A DNA stretch of 64,000 nt from GCA-2683825 sp965662355 (GTDB lineage Bacteria; Planctomycetota; UBA1135; GCA-002686595). The notes under the pieces were generated by a model, which was given only the letters and a program-made list of their open reading frames with translations, searched no databases and was not told the origin of the DNA. Position 1 is the stretch's first letter. Each line of letters starts with the position of its first letter. Location: assembly GCA_965662355.1 (NCBI GenBank), contig CBFIHP010000010.1, forward strand, positions 139,734 through 203,733, written 5' to 3'. Positions 1 through 7,466 of the stretch are shown one piece after another. The position numbers were made by a program, and so were the translations under genes.

Positions 1-743
1 AAGGCCTCCACCAGCTCGACCGGCTCCATCTCCTCGCCGTTCAAGGCTACCGGTACGCCCTTTTCGAAGCGCACGAGCACGCCGTTCGCTCGCGGCAAGC
101 CCGACGGACGGGTCCAGCGCCAGGCTTCCTCCGGCAGGGCGAGGTCTTCCGACAACAGGTTGCCGCCACCGATGGTGATGCCCCACATGCCCTTGTTGAT
201 CGAATACTCCGAGTCCTCGGAAGTGATATCGAAGCCATTGTCATGCAACCACGCGCGCTCTTCGTCGCGCGAGATGGACTGGTCACGAATCGGAGCTAGA
301 GCGTCGATGTCCTCGGCCACGACCGCCAGTGCCGACTCGAAGCGCACCTGATCATTGCCCGCACCCGTACACCCGTGGGCGACGGCATCGAAGCCGTCGA
401 TCGCGGCGACACCGGCGAGAATCTCCGCCTGCAGACCGCGCTCGGCACCCACGCACATGGGATAGGTCTCGCCGCGACGTACGTTGCCCGCGATCAAGAA
501 GCGCAACACCCGCTGGAACATCTCGTCGCGTGCATCGACGATACGATGCTCGACCGCGCCGAGGTACGCGGAGCGCTGGGCGAGCCGTTCCCGGTCCGCA
601 TCGCTCAAGCCTCCACAATCCACGGTCAAGGTGGTGACCTGATAGCCCTTGGCATGGGTCAACCATGCGGCCAGGTAGGACGTGTCGAGTCCTCCCGAGT
701 ACGCGAGCAGGACTTTCTTCGGTTCGAGATCGGCTTGGCTCAT
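1..743 (-). CDS. argG: Argininosuccinate synthase, N-terminal part (runs off window)
   Basis: Joins citrulline and aspartate with ATP to make argininosuccinate in the cytoplasmic arginine pathway. About 247 N-terminal residues are visible of a family length near 400; the rest lies beyond base 1. The N-terminal ATP-pyrophosphatase loop AYSGGLDTS sits at about residues 14-22, and further conserved blocks HGCTGAGND and SEYSINKGMWG follow. The ATG at 743 overlaps the argR stop by four bases (ATGA), so argR and argG form one translationally coupled minus-strand operon, probably under ArgR control from the region at 1193-1250. Translated here directly from the reverse strand. Confidence 0.95.
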   Translation of the reverse strand, partial: MSQADLEPKKVLLAYSGGLDTSYLAAWLTHAKGYQVTTLTVDCGGLSDADRERLAQRSAYLGAVEHRIVDARDEMFQRVLRFLIAGNVRRGETYPMCVGAERGLQAEILAGVAAIDGFDAVAHGCTGAGNDQVRFESALAVVAEDIDALAPIRDQSISRDEERAWLHDNGFDITSEDSEYSINKGMWGITIGGGNLLSEDLALPEEAWRWTRPSGLPRANGVLVRFEKGVPVALNGEEMEPVELVEA

Positions 744-1165
744 TCGAGGAATCCAACGATGTGGTCGCGCAGCAACTCCCCCGCGGGGGCGCTGTCGACG
801 GCGCAAAAAATGGTGTCGTCACCGGCCACCGTGCCCACGAGCCCTTCGAATTCCGCGGCCTCGAGGGCGCGTGCTATCGCGCTGGCCGCTCCGGGCTCCG
901 TGAACACGCAGACCATGTTGGGTCCCGCCGAACGCGTGTCGCGCAGGAGCGAAGCCAGATGGTCGAGCGGTGTGATCCTCTCGCTGGTCTGGTAGACCCC
1001 GTCGCGCTTGACGACGTGAAGGGCGCGCAGATCGCGGGAGAGCTGGGGTTGGGTTGCCGCCACCCCTTCCCCGTCGAGCAGGGCCAAGAGTTTGGCCTGG
1101 CTACGTACGGGGGCCCCCTCGATCAGCTCGAGGATGGTGCGGCGGCGTTTCTCGGTTAACGACAT
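740..1165 (-). CDS. argR: Arginine repressor ArgR
   Basis: Arginine-responsive regulator of arginine metabolism, normally a hexamer. From the ATG at 1165 it has 141 residues, close to the family length. The N-terminal winged helix-turn-helix has the recognition segment QPQLSRDLRAL. The C-terminal oligomerisation/arginine-binding domain has GTVAGDDTIFC, a close match to the family GT-AGDDTI motif. A TTG twelve bases upstream would give four more residues but lies in the loop of an 8-bp inverted repeat that ends one base before the ATG, so the ATG is preferred. It lies directly upstream of argG with a four-base overlap. Confidence 0.93.
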   Translation of the reverse strand: MSLTEKRRRTILELIEGAPVRSQAKLLALLDGEGVAATQPQLSRDLRALHVVKRDGVYQTSERITPLDHLASLLRDTRSAGPNMVCVFTEPGAASAIARALEAAEFEGLVGTVAGDDTIFCAVDSAPAGELLRDHIVGFLE

Positions 1166-1192
1166 GAGGAGCGACAATGTATGCCGCTCCTC
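1166..1192 (-). promoter_or_regulatory. Inverted repeat directly before the argR start codon
   Basis: A perfect 8-bp inverted repeat (GAGGAGCG, 11-base loop, CGCTCCTC) abuts the argR ATG. In the transcript the hairpin would end at the start codon and would hold the only purine-rich GAGGAG in its 5' arm. Either translation of argR is limited by this hairpin, or the leader is different from what is assumed here. Seen directly; the regulatory role is inferred. Confidence 0.45.
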
Positions 1193-1250
1193 TACGATTC
1201 AGTATATTTTTATGTCGATTTATTGACATAGAATCGTATATTTATGTCAT
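1193..1250 (-). promoter_or_regulatory. Probable argR/argG promoter with ARG-box-like repeats
   Basis: This stretch is far more AT-rich than its surroundings. It contains the inverted repeat TATGTC-8-GACATA at 1211-1230 and two related direct repeats, GTATATTTTTATGTC (1202-1216) and GTATATTTATGTC (1236-1248). Paired AT-rich 18-20 bp palindromes upstream of arg genes are the usual form of ArgR operators, and autoregulation of argR is common. A TATACT hexamer is readable on the minus strand at 1206-1201, but no good -35 was found. The operator call is an inference from position and form. Confidence 0.5.
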
Positions 1251-2815
1251 CAGGGGTGGCTCCTGAGCAGCGTGGGACAGCCCGTGCAATCGCCCAATCC
1301 GGCCCGTACGCGGCGGATTCGCAGGGTCGGGCCGAACTCCGAGGTGTTCGCGGCCAGGTCCGTGGCCGTGGCGGTGACGTGCTCCCCGGGGGCCAGAAGG
1401 GCCGTGGTGAGGGTCCAGTTGCCCATGGAATCCGGAATCGTAGCTCCCACGAAGACCTGGCCCTCGCCGTGGCCGCTCGGATCCGGCGCCGCCTTGAAGA
1501 CCTCGACCAAGGCCGTTTCGGGGGGGGTGTCGATATCGAGCGTGCCCTGGATCACGACCTGGCCCCCGGCGTAGGTGGCCTGGGTGGGAACCGGGTAGTT
1601 CAGCTCCTGATTCGCCCCGTCATCCAGATCCAGGGGGTTATTGCGTGTCACCCCGTTGTCATCGAGGTCGATCCCGAGGCCCAGGTTGCCGTGGATCGAG
1701 TTCTCCGAGATCAGGTTGTGGTCGGCATTGATGTTGTCGACGCCGTCCTCGAAGACACAGATCCCGTCGCGCCCGTTGAAGGCGATGGTGTTCTGAAGCA
1801 CGCTGTTCGCATCCGCACAGCCCCAGGTCGAGGGGCCGTAGGTTCCAAGGGTGATGCCGTGATAGAGGTTGGGCAGCGGGTTGCCCAGGATGTCCAGCCC
1901 GACCGTGTTGCCCTGGATCGTGTTGAAGCTCGTTTGAATCGGCGGCTGGGGAAAGCCCTCGTTACTGAACCCCTGCAAGCCAATACCGTCGAAATCGTTG
2001 CCGGAGACCAGATTCGTCAGGATCTGGTTGGCGACCGTCCCTTCGGTCAGAGCGATGCCTTCATGATCGTTACCCAGATCGACCAGACCACTCCTATCCG
2101 TCCCCACGAAGTTCGAGGTCACGAAGTTCGCGCTGACGGTCCCGGGCTGGAAAGGCCCCTGAATCCAGACGCCATCGGCGTAATTGCCGGAAACGAGGTT
2201 GCGATCGATGGTGTTGCCATCGGCGCTCCCACCGGCAACGTTGCCGACGTGGATGCCTCCACGAAGCCCCGATGTATTCGTGCCGTTGCCCAGGTCGCTG
2301 GAACCCGACGGGTCGGTGCCGACGTAGTTCGCGTAGATCAGGTTGAAGTTGGCCGTGGGCGGGAAGAAGGCACCTCCCTCGATCTTGATACCGTCGAGCT
2401 GGAAGCGGTTGATCGCGAGCCCTTGGACGATGTTCGCGTCCGACTGAATCAAGAGTCCGTTCGCCGCTCCCGCGAACTGGCCGTCGATCTCGATCATGAT
2501 CACCGCCGTTGCAGGCGGAGTCACGCCCGGCGTCGAACCCGGCTGCGTGTAGCCATCGATGATCGTCCCGAAGAAGTCGGTCAGCGCCGGTAGAGCCGAG
2601 GTCGGCTGAATCGTGTGCGGCCCTGGCCCGGGGATGGCGAAACAGATGATGTCGGGGCCCGGGAAGGCGTTGGCCTGAAGGATCGCGTCTCGAAGGCTGC
2701 CCGGGCCGGCGTTGAACGTGTTCGTGACAAAGATGTTGGCGGCCGCGTGCGGGGCTGCGAGGAGGAAGAGGCCGGCGAGGGCGTGCATGGGGAACTTCGG
2801 AAACATGGCAATCAC
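1250..2815 (-). CDS. Secreted right-handed beta-helix repeat protein
   Basis: A 521-residue probable extracellular protein. The N-terminus (MFPKFPMHALAGLFLLAAPHA) is a signal peptide ending near AAANI. The motif GSLRDAILQAN at about residues 38-48, followed by many N-x-I and G-N-x-V type turns (for example NTIDRNLVSGN, NLISENSIHGN), is typical of polymorphic outer-membrane-like/parallel beta-helix proteins of planctomycetes and related bacteria. The last 120 residues resemble an Ig-like domain (VATDLAANTSEF-like strands) and end with a Cys pair, CTGC. The ATGs at 2815, 2806 and 2788 are all possible starts. It lies upstream of argR on the same strand but is separated from it by the AT-rich operator region. 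Substrate or role unknown. Confidence 0.75.
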   Translation of the reverse strand: MIAMFPKFPMHALAGLFLLAAPHAAANIFVTNTFNAGPGSLRDAILQANAFPGPDIICFAIPGPGPHTIQPTSALPALTDFFGTIIDGYTQPGSTPGVTPPATAVIMIEIDGQFAGAANGLLIQSDANIVQGLAINRFQLDGIKIEGGAFFPPTANFNLIYANYVGTDPSGSSDLGNGTNTSGLRGGIHVGNVAGGSADGNTIDRNLVSGNYADGVWIQGPFQPGTVSANFVTSNFVGTDRSGLVDLGNDHEGIALTEGTVANQILTNLVSGNDFDGIGLQGFSNEGFPQPPIQTSFNTIQGNTVGLDILGNPLPNLYHGITLGTYGPSTWGCADANSVLQNTIAFNGRDGICVFEDGVDNINADHNLISENSIHGNLGLGIDLDDNGVTRNNPLDLDDGANQELNYPVPTQATYAGGQVVIQGTLDIDTPPETALVEVFKAAPDPSGHGEGQVFVGATIPDSMGNWTLTTALLAPGEHVTATATDLAANTSEFGPTLRIRRVRAGLGDCTGCPTLLRSHP

Positions 2816-2948
2816 TCGGTTCTATGGTGGGAGAGTCGGGTTTCACGCGGCCCTTGTCGGGGCGCACCCTTCGTTCGAGGCCCCCGCCCGCTTTCCGGGT
2901 TTATCGCCGGAAAATCGAAAGTCGCTCAGCTGCGGTAGGATGGCCCCT

Positions 2949-3947
2949 ATGGAGACCCCCCTGGCAAAACGGGCCCTTTCAGCCGGCATTCTCGGCACAG
3001 CCCTCGGAATGGCACTCTGTCCAACGAACCCCGTTTCGCTCTCGCAGCGGGTATCCACGGAGGAAGGGAAAGAGGATGAGGCCGAGGGATCCCTGGCTCC
3101 CGCGATCCGCGCCAAGGACATCCAGGCCCATGTCGACTACCTGGCTTCCGACGAGCTCCAGGGGCGTTCGGCCCGCAGCGACGAGGCCCGTCTCGCCGCG
3201 AAGTACATCGTCCGCCACTTTCAGCGCTTCGGGCTCGACCCCATCGGCAACGAAGAAGACGGGGACAGCTACTACCTCCCCATCGGGGATCCAAAGACCT
3301 CACCGAACATTGTCGGCATTCTGCCCGGTAAAGCTCAGGGCTACGTGATCGTGTCGGCCCACTACGACCACCTGCCCCCGAAGAAGACCGGTGAAGACCG
3401 CATCTTCAATGGCGCGGATGACAACGCCTCGGGAGTCGCAGGGATGCTCGAGATCGCCCAGGCCTTCTCCGCACGCAAGAAGAAGACACGGGCCACTTTG
3501 GTTTTCATCGCCTTCACCGCGGAGGAGCGCGGCCTCCGTGGCTCGCGGTACTTCGTTGCCAATCCCCCTTTTCCCATGGACCAAGTTCGGGGCGTCGTGA
3601 ACCTCGACATGATCAGCCGCGGCAAGAAGAACCTAGTCTTCTGTGAGGGCGGTGATTGCGCGCCCATGCGTCGCGCCGCTGACAAGGCGAACAAGAAGGT
3701 CGGGCTGGATATTCACTATGACAAGCATCCCCAATGGCGTCGCCAGAGCGACCACGCGCCCTTCATGCAAAAGGGCATCCCGACCCTGTACTTCGGCGTC
3801 GAGGATCACGTCGACTATCACCGGGTTGGGGATCATGCGGACAAGATCCTCGCGGAGCTAGCAGCCCGTGTATCCGAATTGACGTTCCTGACTCTCCTGG
3901 ACGTCGCTAACAACTCGAAGTCCGCTGGAAAACAAAAGGACGACTAG
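2949..3947 (+). CDS. M28 family zinc aminopeptidase, exported
   Basis: Zinc-dependent peptidase releasing N-terminal residues. 332 residues, with a signal peptide at residues 1-25 or so. Metal ligands of family M28 are present in order: H138 in AHYDH, Asp in GADDNASG, Glu in FTAEERGL (with the catalytic Glu beside it), Asp in NLDMI, and His in YHRVGDHADK. The ATG at 2949 has an AGGA eight bases upstream; the ATG at 2940 overlaps that site and is less likely. The gene is divergent from the beta-helix gene, with both promoters probably in 2816-2948. The next gene starts two bases after its stop, so the two are probably co-transcribed. Confidence 0.9.
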   Translation: METPLAKRALSAGILGTALGMALCPTNPVSLSQRVSTEEGKEDEAEGSLAPAIRAKDIQAHVDYLASDELQGRSARSDEARLAAKYIVRHFQRFGLDPIGNEEDGDSYYLPIGDPKTSPNIVGILPGKAQGYVIVSAHYDHLPPKKTGEDRIFNGADDNASGVAGMLEIAQAFSARKKKTRATLVFIAFTAEERGLRGSRYFVANPPFPMDQVRGVVNLDMISRGKKNLVFCEGGDCAPMRRAADKANKKVGLDIHYDKHPQWRRQSDHAPFMQKGIPTLYFGVEDHVDYHRVGDHADKILAELAARVSELTFLTLLDVANNSKSAGKQKDD

Positions 3948-3948
3948 C

Positions 3949-5133
3949 TTGCAACCTCAGGAGCACGCTACGCCACGCCCGCACGTCGTCGTCGACGATT
4001 GTCTCAGCAGCGCTCATCTCGCGCTCTTTCTCGAACACATGCGCGGGCTCGAGTCCCGCATGACGGTCGGGATGGTGCGCAAGCGCAGTGGGTTCGAGAA
4101 ATCCAAGGTCAAAGAGAACCGAGTGCTCTTCGTCGACGACAACGACGAGGACCCCCACGCCCAGGCCGTCTTGGGCCAGCTACGCGCGCTCGCCTGGTCG
4201 GACACGGTCCTCGACTTCCTCGAAAACGCCGACGCCCCTCTGTTCCAGGTGCTCCAGTACACCGAGGCCCCATCGATTCAGGTATCCCGATATGCCGATG
4301 ACGGGCAATACGGCTTCCACAAGGACATCGGAAACAAGACCAACCTGACGGTGCTGTTCTTCGCCTGCGCCGAACCCCGAGGATTCACGGGCGGCGACTT
4401 CGTCATGCGACATGGCGAAGAGGAGAAGACGATCTCCTATCGAAACAACCGGCTCTTGATCTTCCCATCGAGCACCCCTCATCGCGTCACACCTGTGAAA
4501 GCGCAAGGCGATGACTTCGCTTGTGCGCGTTTCTCTTTGCAGATCTGGCCGGCGATCGCGCCGGGGAAGACCAAGGGGCCTCGCTCGATGCAGATCCTGC
4601 AGCGTGAAGACCAGGCGCGTCATCCTCTTCGACCGGAGTTCGCCGTGAAGGCCCGTGACATCGCGGGCAGCGAGGCTTTTTATCGGGCGCTTTTTTCCGG
4701 CGAGTCGTTGGCACTCGAAGACCTGGCGCTGGGCGCCTTCGGGCGACTGGGAGGACGACTGCAATCGAACCTCGACTTCGTAGCGGGTTCGCTCTACCCC
4801 AACGCCAAGTTCCAGGCTCACTTCCACAACCTACCGTGCGACGCGGAAAAGAAGGTTCGCACGCACATCTATCTCTGCCATGGAACCGAGTCCCAGGGAC
4901 TGGTCTTCGGATACCGACTCCGCACTGAGGGAGACACCTTCAAGATTCAGAGCGAGCTCTACGCCAGCATCACCACGGGCGAGGCCACCTTCGAACATAC
5001 TGCCGGGACGGACCTGAGCGAGAAGGGGCAAGTGCTCCAGGAGACCCTCGCCGAACTCATCGAGAACTGTGCCGCAGATGTCGAGGCCTCCGCGGGAATC
5101 CCCGAGGGCCTGGGCTTCCTCGCGCGGACGTGA
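3949..5133 (+). CDS. 2-oxoglutarate/Fe(II) oxygenase with an extra C-terminal domain
   Basis: 394 residues, starting at a TTG two bases after the M28 stop. The N-terminal 200 residues are a prolyl-4-hydroxylase-type double-stranded beta-helix: iron ligands H-x-D in FHKDIG at about residue 123, GGDF, distal His in STPHRV and the 2-oxoglutarate Arg in ARFSLQIW. Substrate unknown, as usual for this family. Residues 205-394 are not part of the oxygenase fold and were not recognised; they include the strands HIYLCHGTESQG and a glutamate-rich end. The stop overlaps the next gene's GTG (GTGA), so it sits in a three-gene operon with the M28 peptidase and the YdcF-type protein. Functional link unknown. 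Confidence 0.82.
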   Translation: MQPQEHATPRPHVVVDDCLSSAHLALFLEHMRGLESRMTVGMVRKRSGFEKSKVKENRVLFVDDNDEDPHAQAVLGQLRALAWSDTVLDFLENADAPLFQVLQYTEAPSIQVSRYADDGQYGFHKDIGNKTNLTVLFFACAEPRGFTGGDFVMRHGEEEKTISYRNNRLLIFPSSTPHRVTPVKAQGDDFACARFSLQIWPAIAPGKTKGPRSMQILQREDQARHPLRPEFAVKARDIAGSEAFYRALFSGESLALEDLALGAFGRLGGRLQSNLDFVAGSLYPNAKFQAHFHNLPCDAEKKVRTHIYLCHGTESQGLVFGYRLRTEGDTFKIQSELYASITTGEATFEHTAGTDLSEKGQVLQETLAELIENCAADVEASAGIPEGLGFLART

Positions 5134-5873
5134 GCGTCGTGCGCGTCCTGTTGCTTCCGCCCCTGCCCCTGTACCTGCTCATCGCGGCAGGTCTCTTGTG
5201 GGCACGTCGGGATCGACGCAAGGGCATGATCCTCGCCGCAGCCAGCTTGAGCGTGCTCGCGCTCCTGAGCATGCCACTCGTCGGTGGTTTTCTCCTGCGC
5301 AGCCTGCAGAGTGAACCCGCGCTGGATCTCGACCAACTGCCTGAAGGAGTCGCGGAGGCCATCATCGTGCTGGGCGGAGACCAGAACCCCTTCGCCGAGG
5401 AGTACGGAAAGGCCACGGTAGGAACATTGACCCTCGAGCGCCTGCGCTACGCATCCTTGCTTCATCATCGAACAGCGTTGCCCCTGCTCGTCTCGGGCGG
5501 ACAGCTACCGCGGGCCGATCGCCCCCTGGCCAAGATGATGCTCGAGTCGTTGCGGGTGGACTTCGGCGTGGAGGCCTATTGGATCGAGGACCAGTCCCCG
5601 AACACTCTGGCCAACGCACGCCAATCGGTTCGGATGTTGCGGGATGCGGGGGTCGAGAGCGCCTACCTGGTCACCCATGCCTGGCACATGCCCCGCGCTC
5701 GCGCATGTTTCGAGGCCGAAGGATTCGAGGTCATCTGCGCCCCGATGGGCTTCCGTCTGGGACCCCGCCCCGATCCGGGAGACTTCCTGCCCTCGTCCAA
5801 AGGGCTTCAGGAGAGCACCTACGGGATGTACGAGTGGTTGGGCGGAATCTGGTACCGCCTGCGGCATCTGTAG
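5130..5873 (+). CDS. YdcF/ElyC (DUF218) family membrane protein
   Basis: 247 residues from a GTG that overlaps the previous stop. Two hydrophobic segments near the N-terminus (about residues 5-22 and 32-52) anchor it in the inner membrane. The following DUF218 domain has the family features: AIIVLGGDQN, LVSGG, the acidic IEDQSPNTLANA segment and VTHAWHMPRA. E. coli relatives ElyC and SanA act in envelope or peptidoglycan-precursor metabolism, but the reaction is not firmly known. Last gene of the 2949-5873 operon; it is convergent with the cyclase-like gene, with only nine bases between. Confidence 0.85.
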   Translation: MSVVRVLLLPPLPLYLLIAAGLLWARRDRRKGMILAAASLSVLALLSMPLVGGFLLRSLQSEPALDLDQLPEGVAEAIIVLGGDQNPFAEEYGKATVGTLTLERLRYASLLHHRTALPLLVSGGQLPRADRPLAKMMLESLRVDFGVEAYWIEDQSPNTLANARQSVRMLRDAGVESAYLVTHAWHMPRARACFEAEGFEVICAPMGFRLGPRPDPGDFLPSSKGLQESTYGMYEWLGGIWYRLRHL

Positions 5874-5882
5874 CCGGATCGC

Positions 5883-6863
5883 CTAGCGCGTGGCCACGTA
5901 CTGAATTCGGAAAGACACGTCCCGGTCCACCGGCACGTTGTTGCCCTGCAGCAAGGCCGTGGCCTGCTTCAGATCCAAACTGACGAGGGCGCGGCGAGGC
6001 TTGTTCGAGAGGACGAACGAGGAGAAGGAGTGCTCGACGGAGAAGCCCTTGATCTCACGTCCGTTTCGGAGCGCCGCGGTGACCATCGTCACGCTGATCT
6101 CTTCACCTGTGTCCACCTGGGTCGGCAGGACCACCGCGTAGGTGTCGCCGATCGCTCCAAGCTGGGCGATGTTGACCACGGAGTGGTGGGTCTTCCAGGG
6201 CTTCTCGGTGATGGGCTTGTGGGCTTTTGCCGGGAGACGGACGAAGTCCTTTTGCACGAAAACCTCGGCCGGCTCGGTTTCCGCGACGCCAGGGAGGTAG
6301 ATCAACTGGCGCTGGAAATCCTGTTTCAAATTGTCGGGGATCATCTCCACCCGAAAACCACCGTCGAGCACGATGCCTGATGGGCGCGCGAGATCCAAAA
6401 GAGCCTGGGCCAGGTTCAGCAGGTGTCCGGAGTAGTCGATCGACTCCTCGCCGGCGTGCAAGCAGCAAGCCGTGCCTCGTGCGATGCCGAAGCCGATGTT
6501 CTGGGGTACATCGAAGTTGATCATCGGGTCCGCCGTGAACATCACCGAGAAGTCGGAGAGGCAGCGGACGCACGCATCGAGAATGGACTTCGAAACCGTC
6601 GGGAGGTTCTCTTCGTCGTAACGGAAGATCAGAAGCAGACCATCGCCCGTGGGGCGGCAAAACGCCGCGTCGGGAAAGTAGTCATCCAGAAGCTGTAGAT
6701 AGAAGCGCTTGATGAACATCGCCGAGTCCGGCGATTCCGTCAGCTTGCTGAAACGTGAAAAGCCACGAACATCGACGAACACCGCGATGACGAATTCCGA
6801 GCGACCTTGGGCTCGAACGAGCTGGTCTCGTAGAACCTCCGGCTGGGAGCGAGGCGCCTTCAT
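5883..6863 (-). CDS. Class III nucleotidyl cyclase-like protein A, degenerate active site
   Basis: 326 residues. Residues 22-175 match a class III adenylate/guanylate cyclase domain: VFVDVRGFSRF (metal Asp31), PTGDGLLLIF (metal Asp74) and DYSGHLLNLAQ (Asp143, Asn150). The usual purine-recognising Lys four residues before Asp74 is Arg70, and the transition-state Arg four residues after the Asn is Ala154. Activity is therefore doubtful; a nucleotide-binding or regulatory role is possible. Residues 180-326 form a C-terminal domain not recognised here. Its ATG is 30 bases after the T-run of the terminator that follows precursor peptide A, so it is probably expressed by read-through. Nearly identical in layout to the 7467-8447 copy. 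Confidence 0.8.
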   Translation of the reverse strand: MKAPRSQPEVLRDQLVRAQGRSEFVIAVFVDVRGFSRFSKLTESPDSAMFIKRFYLQLLDDYFPDAAFCRPTGDGLLLIFRYDEENLPTVSKSILDACVRCLSDFSVMFTADPMINFDVPQNIGFGIARGTACCLHAGEESIDYSGHLLNLAQALLDLARPSGIVLDGGFRVEMIPDNLKQDFQRQLIYLPGVAETEPAEVFVQKDFVRLPAKAHKPITEKPWKTHHSVVNIAQLGAIGDTYAVVLPTQVDTGEEISVTMVTAALRNGREIKGFSVEHSFSSFVLSNKPRRALVSLDLKQATALLQGNNVPVDRDVSFRIQYVATR

Positions 6864-6893
6864 CGAACTACTTGCACAATTATGGGGAAGACC

Positions 6894-6930
6894 AAAAAAA
6901 AAAGGCCGTGACGCGCACCCGCCACGGCCT
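6894..6930 (-). terminator. Rho-independent terminator after precursor A
   Basis: On the minus strand a GC-rich stem (GGCCGTG/CACGGCC, with an extra A-T pair) is followed by ten Ts. It lies between the precursor A stop (6975) and the cyclase-like ATG (6863). Only 30 bases separate the T-run from that ATG, so downstream expression probably depends on read-through. Confidence 0.85.
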
Positions 6931-6944
6931 CTTATTGTTCAGGT

Positions 6945-6963
6945 AACTCTAGTAACTAGAGTT
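6945..6963 (-). promoter_or_regulatory. Short inverted repeat after precursor A stop
   Basis: Perfect 8-bp repeat AACTCTAG-TAA-CTAGAGTT, eleven bases after the precursor stop codon. Unit B has the same arms with loop AGA at 8511-8529. Conservation in both copies suggests an RNA 3' stabiliser, processing site or part of a two-hairpin attenuator. Confidence 0.5.
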
Positions 6964-6974
6964 TAGAACTCGGC

Positions 6975-7175
6975 TTACTGGAAGGCCGGGTCGTCCATCG
7001 GCTCGACGTCGCCGATCGTCGGGGTCGGGCCATCGTTGCTGTCGTCCGTGCTGTCGCCAGCGTTCGGAACAACCGTGCCGCCGCCGGAGAGGTCGCCCGA
7101 GGGCGCGCGCGAAATGGCTTTGCCGCCGGCTGCCTGCTCGAGCTCTTCGTTGCTGAGTTTTTTGTCTTCTGCCAT
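6975..7175 (-). CDS. NHLM-type double-glycine precursor peptide A
   Basis: 66-residue peptide. The 18-residue leader (MAEDKKLSNEELEQAAGG) has the LSxEELExAAGG pattern recognised by C39 peptidase/ABC exporters; cutting after GG would release a 48-residue core beginning KAISRAPSG. The core is acidic and rich in Gly, Ser, Asp and Pro, ends DDPAFQ and has no Cys. The ATG at 7175 has GGAAG nine bases upstream; a longer upstream reading extends through the leader hairpin and is unlikely. Exporter genes lie at 12116-18706. The mature product could be an unmodified peptide, a modified one or a signalling peptide; nothing in the sequence decides this. Confidence 0.82.
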   Translation of the reverse strand: MAEDKKLSNEELEQAAGGKAISRAPSGDLSGGGTVVPNAGDSTDDSNDGPTPTIGDVEPMDDPAFQ

Positions 7176-7466
7176 CGCTAGTACTTCCGTTTCTTGAGTT
7201 AGTTGGTGTTGCCTGATGGGCGAGCAACGTTCATGACCGCGACTCGCCGCCAACCCCGAGCCCACGTCAGTGGGATCCGAGGTGAGCTATCCAGATCCGC
7301 TGATAGACCCTTCTAGCTCGCGGAGCATTGTCCAGGATCGGAGGGGTTTGCGCGACCCCATTCTCGATGAAATGTCAGCTCGTACAGAAAAGAACGAGGG
7401 GTTGTACAGAGGTTCGTCGAGCGCAGTTCGAGATACGTATGGGTGAGGTACGAATCCGAAACCGAG
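7176..7466. other. Intergenic region upstream of precursor A
   Basis: 291 bases between cyclase-like gene B and precursor A. Besides the leader hairpin it has a small perfect hairpin CCCAC-4-GTGGG (7261-7274) not conserved in unit B, and the block CCGCTGA.AG.CCCTTC...GGAGCATTG (about 7298-7330) that is conserved at 8857-8890 and is probably part of the promoter region. No coding sequence supported. Confidence 0.6.
7219..7248 (-). promoter_or_regulatory. Leader hairpin upstream of precursor A
   Basis: Inverted repeat GGCGAG/CTCGCC with an 18-base loop holding ACGTTCATGACCG (plus-strand reading), 43 bases before the precursor ATG. Unit B has GAGAG/CTCTC around almost the same loop at the same distance. 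The paired arms changed together (C:G to A:T), which supports a structured leader RNA or a protein-binding palindrome. Confidence 0.5.

Larger units (their letters stand above)
5883..7330 (-). repeat. Tandem duplication unit A (precursor + hairpins + cyclase-like gene)
   Basis: Unit A and unit B (7467-8890) share, in the same order: an upstream block ending at GGAGCATTG, a leader hairpin, a precursor peptide gene, an AACTCTAG/CTAGAGTT hairpin, a GC-rich terminator hairpin and a 326-residue cyclase-like gene. Similarity is high in the genes and in several non-coding blocks. The simplest reading is one ancestral tandem duplication followed by divergence. Confidence 0.8.

Noticed and set aside
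1193..1250. Riboswitch upstream of argR/argG
   Set aside because: No known riboswitch core was recognised; AT-rich repeats fit an ArgR operator better.
1244..2593. 449-residue plus-strand reading across the beta-helix gene
   Set aside because: No signal peptide or domains; overlaps the ArgR operator region and a recognisable secreted protein.
6841..6960. Ten-A run as a sign of a mobile element or poly-A insertion
   Set aside because: It is the T-run of a minus-strand terminator with a clear GC stem.
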